Shown in pieces: positions 17,447-26,880 of a stretch of 64,000 nucleotides of DNA (its first letter is position 1; the number at the start of each line of letters is the position of its first letter). This DNA is from DATCLS01 sp035296625. GTDB taxonomy: Bacteria > Actinomycetota > Acidimicrobiia > Acidimicrobiales > VFJN01. The translations under genes were made by a program, and so were the position numbers. The notes below the pieces were generated by a model that was not told where the DNA came from, ran no database searches, and worked only from the letters and a program-made list of their open reading frames with translations. The stretch lies in assembly GCA_035296625.1 (NCBI GenBank), contig DATHAO010000011.1:1-64000 (forward strand), written 5' to 3'.

Positions 17447-18718
17447 TTACAGGATGCGCGGCCGGGGCGGTTCGCCGCTCAGGCGCCGGCGCAGCAGGTC
17501 GAGCAGCGAGATGCAGGCGAACTGCCGCACCCGCTGGCGGTCGCCGGGAAGACGGACCATCGTCGTCACCGGGTCGTCCTCCCCCATCGCCACCGCCATG
17601 AAGACGGTGCCGGGGCGCTGGCCCTCCTGGGAGTCGGGTCCGGCCACGCCTGTGATGCCCAGACCCACGTCGGCGTCCATGACCCGCCGGACGCCCTCGG
17701 CCATGGCCGCGGCGGCGTCATCGGTCACGACCGGCCCCTCTGGCACGTCGAGCAGCTTGAACTTGAGGTTGGTGGCGTAGGCGACCACGCCACCGCGGAA
17801 CCAGTCGCTTGCCCCCGGCACGTTGACGAGGCGTGCGGCCACCAGGCCGCCGGTGAGGGACTCGGCCACCGACAGGGTGAGGTGGCGTTCCTCGAGCAGC
17901 TTGGCGACGGCGTGCTCCATCGACTCGTCGTCGACGCCGAACACGATGTCACCGAGGATGCCCCGCAGCACCTTCTCCTCGGCATCCAGCAGGCGGACGG
18001 CGGTCGCCACGTCGCGGGCCTTGACCGTGATGCGCACCTTGATGCCCTCGATGCCGCTCGCGAGGAACGCCAGTGTGGGCGCCCCTTCGGCCCCCGGGAC
18101 GTCGAGCTCGACCATGCGGTCGGCCAGGCGCTCGGCGAGCCCGGACTCGCTGTCGCCCCAGGTGCGCAGCGTCCGCGACCGGATGACGGCGACCTGGCCG
18201 GCGCGCCGGGACAGGTCCGGCAGGACCGCCCCGGTCATGATCTCGCGCATCTCGTAGGGGACGCCGGGCACGGCGTAGAGGACCTTGTCGCCCACCGGGC
18301 AGATCAGGCCGGGGGCCGTGCCGGGCTGGGGGTCGGCGATCGCGGTGGCGCCGGCGGGCACGAGGGCCTGACGCAGGTTGTTGGCCGGCATCGTGCGGCC
18401 CCGGGAGCCGAACAGGCCCCGGATGCGCTCGGCTACCTCCTCGTCGGCGACGAGCTCGACACCCATGACGGCGGCGATGGCGTCGCGGGTGATGTCGTCC
18501 TGGGTCGGCCCCAGGCCCCCGCACAGCACGACGGCGTCGGCCCGGGACAGGGCCAGGCGCACGGCCTCGACGATGCGGTCCAGGTTGTCGCCCACGGTCT
18601 GGCGGTGCGTGACGTCGATGCCGGCCAACGCCAGCTGCTCGCCCATCCAGGCTCCGTTGGTGTCGACGATCTGGCCGAGCAGCAGTTCGGTGCCGACGGC
18701 GACGATCTCGCAGCGCAT
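17447..18718 (-). CDS. cinA: competence/damage-inducible protein CinA (nicotinamide-nucleotide amidase family)
   Basis: The 423-residue protein has the two CinA parts: an N-terminal molybdopterin-binding-like domain with VAVGTELLLGQIVDTNG, GGLGPTQDDITRDA and YAVPGVPYEM (ADP-ribose pyrophosphatase/COG1058 region), and a C-terminal amidase domain with LSVAESLTGGLVAARL, VAYATNLKFKLLDV and GITGVAGPD (the PncC nicotinamide-mononucleotide deamidase region). It would recycle pyridine nucleotides. A very strong AGGAGGAGG ribosome-binding site precedes the ATG. It sits 40 bp after pgsA and upstream of recA, the typical actinobacterial rimO-pgsA-cinA-recA order. Confidence 0.95.
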   Translation of the reverse strand: MRCEIVAVGTELLLGQIVDTNGAWMGEQLALAGIDVTHRQTVGDNLDRIVEAVRLALSRADAVVLCGGLGPTQDDITRDAIAAVMGVELVADEEVAERIRGLFGSRGRTMPANNLRQALVPAGATAIADPQPGTAPGLICPVGDKVLYAVPGVPYEMREIMTGAVLPDLSRRAGQVAVIRSRTLRTWGDSESGLAERLADRMVELDVPGAEGAPTLAFLASGIEGIKVRITVKARDVATAVRLLDAEEKVLRGILGDIVFGVDDESMEHAVAKLLEERHLTLSVAESLTGGLVAARLVNVPGASDWFRGGVVAYATNLKFKLLDVPEGPVVTDDAAAAMAEGVRRVMDADVGLGITGVAGPDSQEGQRPGTVFMAVAMGEDDPVTTMVRLPGDRQRVRQFACISLLDLLRRRLSGEPPRPRIL

Positions 18719-18758
18719 GCGTCCTCCTCCTCGAGGGATGGATCGGGGGCGGGGCGGG

Positions 18759-19337
18759 TCAGGCCCGCACGCCCTCCGCGGTCGTCGCCCGACTGCCCTC
18801 GAGCATGTACTGGACGCCGGTCACGAGGGTCAACACCACGGCCGCCCACAGCCAGGCGCTCACGATCCAGGTGAGGTCGTCGTGGTCGGCCACGGGGGGC
18901 AGCAGGGCGAAGCCGACGGCGATCGCCTGCACGATGGTCTTGACCTTGGCCAGGAAGCGAGCCGGAACGGCCAGGCCGCGGCGGCTCCAGTACCAGCGGA
19001 ACAGCGAGATGGCCAGCTCGCGGACGGTGATCAGCGCCACGGGCAGCCACCAGAAGCCGCCGGCGGCCACGATCGCCCACATGGCTCCGAGCACGAGCGC
19101 CTTGTCGGCCAGCGGGTCGAGGAACGCGCCCGAGCGGGTGGTGCCCATGCGGCGGGCGATGTAGCCGTCGAGCCCGTCGGTGGCGGCGAGCACGATCCAG
19201 AGCGGCAGCGCCACCCACGACGGGCCGAACACCACGATCAGCGCCCACAGCGGAGGCGAGAGCACCAGGCGGGCCACGGTGATGGCGTTGGCGGGTGTGG
19301 CGAGGGCCGAGGGCCCGAACGACTTGGCGCGGGTCAC
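18759..19337 (-). CDS. pgsA: CDP-diacylglycerol--glycerol-3-phosphate 3-phosphatidyltransferase
   Basis: Integral membrane enzyme of the CDP-alcohol phosphatidyltransferase family, making phosphatidylglycerophosphate. The 192-residue protein has the family signature D-x2-DG-x2-AR-x8-G-x3-D-x3-D in DGLDGYIARRMGTTRSGAFL followed by DPLADK, and several hydrophobic segments. The start is a GTG at 19335-19337 overlapping the rimO stop (GTGA), so the two are translationally coupled. A related family member (phosphatidylinositol phosphate synthase) is possible, but the rimO-pgsA-cinA context favours PgsA. Confidence 0.9.
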   Translation of the reverse strand: MTRAKSFGPSALATPANAITVARLVLSPPLWALIVVFGPSWVALPLWIVLAATDGLDGYIARRMGTTRSGAFLDPLADKALVLGAMWAIVAAGGFWWLPVALITVRELAISLFRWYWSRRGLAVPARFLAKVKTIVQAIAVGFALLPPVADHDDLTWIVSAWLWAAVVLTLVTGVQYMLEGSRATTAEGVRA

Positions 19338-20608
19338 ACGAGGGTGCCGTCGAGGTCGGGGCCGGCCGCCCCGGTGATCTGGACCTTGACCACTTCGCCC
19401 GGACGCACGTGGTCGGGCACGGCGACGATGCCGTCGATCTCGGGCGCCTCGCGGTGGCTGCGGGCCACGCCCGGCGCGTCGACCATCACCTCGAGAACCT
19501 GTCCGATGAGGGCGTCCCGGGCGACGGCGGTGATGCCGTCCTGCAGCTCGCGCAGCTCGGCGAGGCGGTCGGCCACCAGCCCGGCGGGCACGGCGCCAGC
19601 TAGGCCGGCGGCGTAGGTGCCGGGCTCGGGGCTGTAGGCGAAGAAGCCGGCCCAGTCGAGCCCGGCCCCATCGACGAAGGCCAGGAGGGCGTCGTGGTCG
19701 GACTCGGTTTCGCCCGGGTAGCCGACGATGAAGCTCGACCGGAACGCCGCGTCCGGCTCGCGGGCCCGGATGGCGGCGATGCGCCGCTCGAACCGGGGCC
19801 CGTCGCCCCACCGGCGCATGCGCCGCAGCAGCGGACCAGACGCGTGCTGCAACGACAGGTCGAAGTAGGGCACGCCGGTGGCGCAGATGGCGTCGATCAG
19901 CCCGTCGGTGAGGTCGGAGGGATAGAGGTACAGCAGTCGGACCCGCCGCACCCGGCGCGCCACCTCGCCGAGCAGCGGCACGATGCGGCGCTCGCCGCGG
20001 CCCTGGTCACGGCCGTACGCGGCGAGGTCCTGCGCGACGAGCACGACCTCGCGCACGCCCGACGCGGCGAGCCCGTCCACCTCGGTGAGCACGCTGTCGA
20101 CCGTGCGGCTGCGCTGCACCCCGCGGAAGCTCGGGATCGCGCAGAAGCCGCACTTCCGGTCACACCCCTCGGCCACCTTCACGTACGCCCACGGGGCCGC
20201 GGCCGGCGGACGGGGCAGCTCGAGCAGGTCGAGCGACGGCACGGCGCCCCCCCGCGCCTCGGCCTGCGAGCTGCGAGCAGGACCGAGCGTGACCGGCACG
20301 CCGAAGCCGACCACGGCGTCGGCCTCGGGCAGGGCCTCGGCCAGCTCGTCGCCGTAGCGCTCGGCCAGGCAGCCGGTCACGACGAGCTCGGCGCCCACGG
20401 CGCGGCGGTCGGACAGGTCGAGGATGGCGTCGATCGATTCCTGCCGGGCCTCTTCGATGAACGCGCAGGTGTTGACAACCACGAGGTCCGCGTCGTCGGG
20501 CGAGACCGCCGGCACCAGCCCGTCAGCGAGCATCGTGCCGGTGAGCTTGTCCGAATCGACCTGGTTCTTCGGACAGCCCAGGGTTTCGACCCAGAACCTG
20601 CGGGACAT
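19334..20608 (-). CDS. rimO: ribosomal protein S12 methylthiotransferase
   Basis: Radical-SAM enzyme that methylthiolates the conserved aspartate of S12. The 424-residue protein starts MSRRFWVETLGCPKNQVDSD. Cluster cysteines: C12, C48, C80 (UPF0004) and CDRKCGFC at 149-156 (radical SAM). RimO is told from MiaB by TLGCPKNQVDSD and by LVAQDLAAYGRD instead of LLGQNVNSYGRD. The C-terminus holds a TRAM-like domain. The ATG has a TAGCCT element 9 nt upstream and no clear Shine-Dalgarno. It is the first gene of a rimO-pgsA-cinA unit. Confidence 0.95.
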   Translation of the reverse strand: MSRRFWVETLGCPKNQVDSDKLTGTMLADGLVPAVSPDDADLVVVNTCAFIEEARQESIDAILDLSDRRAVGAELVVTGCLAERYGDELAEALPEADAVVGFGVPVTLGPARSSQAEARGGAVPSLDLLELPRPPAAAPWAYVKVAEGCDRKCGFCAIPSFRGVQRSRTVDSVLTEVDGLAASGVREVVLVAQDLAAYGRDQGRGERRIVPLLGEVARRVRRVRLLYLYPSDLTDGLIDAICATGVPYFDLSLQHASGPLLRRMRRWGDGPRFERRIAAIRAREPDAAFRSSFIVGYPGETESDHDALLAFVDGAGLDWAGFFAYSPEPGTYAAGLAGAVPAGLVADRLAELRELQDGITAVARDALIGQVLEVMVDAPGVARSHREAPEIDGIVAVPDHVRPGEVVKVQITGAAGPDLDGTLV

Positions 20609-20617
20609 GGTCCGGCG

Positions 20618-20623
20618 AGGCTA
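20618..20623 (-). promoter_or_regulatory. -10 element of rimO
   Basis: TAGCCT on the minus strand, 9 nt before the ATG. Confidence 0.45.
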
Positions 20624-20753
20624 CCGCCCGCCCGTACGCCCGTCCCCATCATGACGGCACGATCCAGCCGGTCCGGACCATCTCGCCGGCGCCGACCAGG
20701 ACGCTCAGAGGCCGCTGGGCGTCACGGCGTGGTTCGTGCCGTGCACCGACGGT

Positions 20754-20793
20754 CCCGGCGTCCCCGCCGCCGTCCGCCCGGGGGGACGCCGGG
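20754..20793 (-). terminator. strong hairpin after the ABC permease gene
   Basis: A perfect 12-bp stem (CCCGGCGTCCCC/GGGGACGCCGGG) with a 16-nt loop begins 5 nt after the permease stop. It is the strongest hairpin found in the window and separates this operon from rimO. Confidence 0.7.
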
Positions 20794-20798
20794 TGCCG

Positions 20799-23351
20799 CT
20801 ACTCCGTGGAGATGGCCTGGAGCACGTCCCGGCGGCTGGCCCGCCAGGCCGGCCCGAGGGCGGCGAGCACGCCGAGCAGCACGGCGAGCAGCACGAGCCC
20901 GGCCAGCCAGGCGAACGGCACCTGGAAGACGTTGAAGCCCTCCTCGCCGAGCGCCGTGACCAGCCCCCACCCGCCCAGCACGCCGACGGCCAGGCCGAGG
21001 GCGGTGCCGAACACGGCGATTATCACCGACTCCCACCGGATCGCCGAGCGCAGCTGGCGCCGGGACATGCCCACCGCCCGCAACAGGCCGATCTCACGGG
21101 TCCGCTCGATGATCGACAGCGCCACCGTGTTGGCGATGCCCAGCGCCGCTATCACGATCGAGAGGCCCAATAGCACGAGGATGAGGATCAGGATCGGGTC
21201 AAGCGTGCTGCTGATCGTGTCCTTGTAGTCGTCCACGCTCTGTACCTCGGCGGTGACGAACGGATCGACGATGCTCTCGATCTCGGGCTTGACCCGGTCG
21301 ATGTCCGACGGGTCGTCGAGCTGCACGAACACCTGGGCGTCGGTGGCGTTGGGCACGGCCGCGTCGTAGTCGTCGAGGCCGATGAGCCAGGCCCCGAGGT
21401 CGCCGCCGGCACCACCGTCGTAGATGCCGGCCACCGTATAGGTGCAGTCGTGGGCGCAGGCCACGCCGCCCGAGAGCTGGTCGACGGTCTCGATGTCGAC
21501 CGTGTCGCCCACGGCCAGGCCGGTGTCGTCGGCCTTGTCTCGCGAGATGACCGTCTCGCCGGGGCCGAGGGCGTCGCTGCCCTCGAGCACGTCGAGGTCG
21601 AGCAGGCCGAACACGTCGGACGTGCTGGCGGCCACGCCGGACTCGTCGCCGTCGACCACGGCCGGGGCGAAGCGGACCGGGGTGGCCGACGCCACGTCGG
21701 GCACCTCGGCGATCTGCCGGGCGACGTCCGGCGGCAGCCCGACGACGCCGAACGTTCCCGAGTCGACCACGAAGTCGCCGGCGAAGCCGTCGTCGAGCGC
21801 CTTGTCGATGGAGGCCCGGATCGACGCGTTGATCACCAGGAAGAACGCCACGATGCCGACGCCGATCATCAGCGCCTGAGCCGTGGCCGAGGTGCGCTTG
21901 GGGTTGCGACCCACGTTCTCGCGGGCGAGCGACCCGGTCACGCCGAGCAGGCGCAGCGGGGCGCCGAGCACGGTGCTGACCGGGCGGGCCAGGGCGGGGC
22001 CCAGGAGCAGCAGGCCGACGAACGCGGCGGCGATGCCGAGGCCCACGGTCCGGATCTCGCTGTCGGCCGCCCCGGACACGACGCCGACGACGCCGACGGC
22101 CGTGACCAGCAGGCCGATGACCAGGCGCACGCGCGACCGCCCGCTGTCGTCGACCGCCACCTCACGCATGGCGGCGAGGGGTGGGACCTTCGAGGCCCGG
22201 CGCGCGGGGACGAACGCCGAGGCCAGCGTGACGAACAGACCGGTGAGCAAGGCCGTGGCCACGGAGGTGGGCAGGATGGCGAGGCCGCCGTCGGGCAGGT
22301 CGAGGAAGGACCCCAGCAGCGTGGCGACGCCGAGGCCGAGCACGAAGCCGACCGCCGAACCCACGGCTCCGACGATCGCCGCCTCCGTCAGCACAGCCCG
22401 ACGGACCTGCTTGCGGCTGGCCCCGATCGCCCGGAGCAGGGCCATCTCACGGGTGCGCTGGGCGACGATGATCGAGAACGAGTTGTAGATGACGAACGTG
22501 CCGACCGTGATGGCGATGGCGGCGAACACAAGGAAGAAGGACGTGATGAACGACAGGGACTGGGCGATGTCGCTCTGCGTCTCTTCGGTGATCTCCTGGC
22601 CGGTGAGCACCTCGATGCCGTCGCCGCCGACCGAGCTGCGCAGGTCGTCGGCGAGCTGCTGCTGCGACACGCCGTCGTCGGCCACGACCGAGACCGAGTT
22701 GAAGCGACCGGACTCTCCGATCAGCCGCTGCGCCGTCGCCGTGTCCCACAACACGTAGCTGGCGCCGCCCGGGCTGTCGGCAGTGCCGAACGTGGCGATG
22801 CCCGCGAGCGTGTAGTCGTCCACGCCGTCGCGGGCCTGGACCGGCACGCTGTCACCGACCTGGTAGCCGGTCGAGTCCGCGCTCGCCTTGTCGATGACGA
22901 TCTCGTCCGGCGCCTCGGGGGCCCGCCCGTCCGCGATCTCGAAGGGGTTCAGCTCGTCAACGTCGGTCCAGTTGGCGCCGAACGTCGGCGCGCCGAACGC
23001 CGGGTCGCCGACCGCCTCGCCGTCCTTGTCGATGATGCGGGCGTAGCTCTGGATCGACCCGTCGGCGGCCTCGACGCCCTCGGTGTCCTGCACCTCGGCG
23101 AGTACGGACTCGTCGACCTGGGCGCGCGTGCCGCTGCTGAAGGCGTCGCTGCCGCCGATCGTCTCGGACGAACGCACCACGGCGTCGGTGTCGCGGTAGA
23201 CGTCGCCGAACAGGTCGTCGAACGCCCGGTTCATCGTGTCGGTGAGCGTGAGCACGCCACCCATGAAGGCGACGCCGAGCGCCACCGCCAGGAACGTGGC
23301 CACGAGGCGCCCCTTGTGGTCGATGAGGCCCCGGAGGGCGACGCGGCGCAC
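20799..23351 (-). CDS. ABC transporter permease, FtsX/MacB-like
   Basis: An 850-residue permease with duplicated FtsX-type units: a membrane segment near the N-terminus (about 17-38), a large extracytoplasmic domain, three segments at about 265-420, two more near 425-470, a second membrane/extracytoplasmic unit from about 500, and three C-terminal segments ending GPAWRASRRDVLQAISTE. The repeated motif REMALLRAIGASRKQVRRA / REIGLLRAVGMSRRQLRSA marks the coupling region. Such proteins usually export lipids, lipoproteins or peptides, or act by mechanotransmission; the substrate is unknown. Start GTG 23349-23351, only 3 bp after the ATPase stop. Confidence 0.9.
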   Translation of the reverse strand: MRRVALRGLIDHKGRLVATFLAVALGVAFMGGVLTLTDTMNRAFDDLFGDVYRDTDAVVRSSETIGGSDAFSSGTRAQVDESVLAEVQDTEGVEAADGSIQSYARIIDKDGEAVGDPAFGAPTFGANWTDVDELNPFEIADGRAPEAPDEIVIDKASADSTGYQVGDSVPVQARDGVDDYTLAGIATFGTADSPGGASYVLWDTATAQRLIGESGRFNSVSVVADDGVSQQQLADDLRSSVGGDGIEVLTGQEITEETQSDIAQSLSFITSFFLVFAAIAITVGTFVIYNSFSIIVAQRTREMALLRAIGASRKQVRRAVLTEAAIVGAVGSAVGFVLGLGVATLLGSFLDLPDGGLAILPTSVATALLTGLFVTLASAFVPARRASKVPPLAAMREVAVDDSGRSRVRLVIGLLVTAVGVVGVVSGAADSEIRTVGLGIAAAFVGLLLLGPALARPVSTVLGAPLRLLGVTGSLARENVGRNPKRTSATAQALMIGVGIVAFFLVINASIRASIDKALDDGFAGDFVVDSGTFGVVGLPPDVARQIAEVPDVASATPVRFAPAVVDGDESGVAASTSDVFGLLDLDVLEGSDALGPGETVISRDKADDTGLAVGDTVDIETVDQLSGGVACAHDCTYTVAGIYDGGAGGDLGAWLIGLDDYDAAVPNATDAQVFVQLDDPSDIDRVKPEIESIVDPFVTAEVQSVDDYKDTISSTLDPILILILVLLGLSIVIAALGIANTVALSIIERTREIGLLRAVGMSRRQLRSAIRWESVIIAVFGTALGLAVGVLGGWGLVTALGEEGFNVFQVPFAWLAGLVLLAVLLGVLAALGPAWRASRRDVLQAISTE

Positions 23352-23354
23352 CGC

Positions 23355-24110
23355 TCAGGCCTCACCGAACCGCTTGAGGCGGTCGAGCACGCGCTCGGCG
23401 GTGGGGTCCTCCATCTCGTCGACGATGCGCCCGTCGTTGAGGAACAGCACGGTGTCCGCGTAGCCGGCGGCGGACGGGTCGTGGGTCACCATCACGATCG
23501 TCTGCTGCAGATCGCGCACGGCACGGCGCATGAATTCGAGGATCTCGTTGCCGCTGCGGGAGTCGAGGTTTCCGGTCGGCTCGTCCGCGAAGATGATCGC
23601 CGGCCGGCTGGCGAGCGCCCGGGCCACGGCCACGCGCTGCTGCTGGCCGCCGGACAGCTCGCTCGGCCTGTGGCCCAAGCGGGGCTCCAGCCCGGTGGCG
23701 GCGATCACGCCGTCGAGCCACCCCTTGTCGGGCTTCTTGCCGGCGAGGTCGATGGGAAGCGTGATGTTCTCGCTCGCCGTCAGCGTCGGGACGAGGTTGA
23801 ACGATTGGAACACGAACCCGATGCGGTCACGCCGCAGCTGGGTCAGCTCCTTGTCGGACAGCTCGGTCAGCTCGCTGTCACCCACGTAGACCTTGCCGGA
23901 CGTCAGCGAGTCGAGCCCGGCCATGCAATGCATGAGCGTCGACTTGCCCGAGCCGGACGGGCCCATGACCGCGGTGAGCCGACCCGTCGGCATGGCGACG
24001 GTGACGTCGTCGAGCGCCACCACTGCGGTGTCGCCGCGCCCGTAGACCTTCGTGGCGCCGACGGCGTTCGCCGCCGTGTCGAGGACCTGTTCGATGCCGG
24101 GGGAAGTCAT
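23355..24110 (-). CDS. ABC transporter ATP-binding protein, MacB/LolD-like
   Basis: ATPase partner of the FtsX-like permease that follows it. The 251-residue protein has Walker A GPSGSGKS at 50-57, the Q-loop FVFQSFNLVPTLTA (the NLVPxLT stretch is typical of the MacB/LolD group), signature LSGGQQQR, Walker B IIFADEPTGNLD and the switch histidine in MVTHD. Start taken at ATG 24108-24110 (MTSPGIEQ); in-frame upstream codons exist but add no conserved sequence. No two-component system accompanies the pair. Confidence 0.93.
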   Translation of the reverse strand: MTSPGIEQVLDTAANAVGATKVYGRGDTAVVALDDVTVAMPTGRLTAVMGPSGSGKSTLMHCMAGLDSLTSGKVYVGDSELTELSDKELTQLRRDRIGFVFQSFNLVPTLTASENITLPIDLAGKKPDKGWLDGVIAATGLEPRLGHRPSELSGGQQQRVAVARALASRPAIIFADEPTGNLDSRSGNEILEFMRRAVRDLQQTIVMVTHDPSAAGYADTVLFLNDGRIVDEMEDPTAERVLDRLKRFGEA

Positions 24111-24276
24111 GATCGGTTGCACACCTCGAAACGTAAGGGCCGGACGCGAGGGGGTCATCAACCGGTGTGGTGATCCCTCGTCGTCCTTCCGGGGGACCCA
24201 TCCGTCCGCCCTGGGGGAAGCCCGCCGCCGGCCGGGACGCTAGCCGTCCCCACCCTCGTGGCCAGCGCGCCTCGGG

Positions 24277-26772
<2,496 letters not shown>

Positions 26773-26782
26773 AGTGGCCACA

Positions 26783-26788
26783 ACGCTA
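26783..26788 (-). promoter_or_regulatory. -10 element of ftsK
   Basis: TAGCGT on the minus strand, 10 nt before the GTG chosen as start. Confidence 0.4.
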
Positions 26789-26867
26789 TCAGTAGCCACA
26801 GGGCCAACAGGGTGACCGGGGCGGGTCGCAGCCGGGGCCGCCGGCGCACCATCCGTCGCGAACTCCC

Positions 26868-26873
26868 TACGAT
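26868..26873 (+). promoter_or_regulatory. -10 element of the LuxR-type regulator
   Basis: TACGAT, 7 nt before the GTG at 26881; the geometry fits a leaderless mRNA. The overlapping ATG at 26872 would lie inside the promoter and is therefore unlikely to be used. Confidence 0.6.
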
Positions 26874-26880
26874 GCCAGGC

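Noticed and set aside
24111..24276. Imperfect inverted repeat near 24166-24180 considered as an operator for the ABC exporter pair
   Set aside because: The arms match only with gaps and no promoter element lines up with them.
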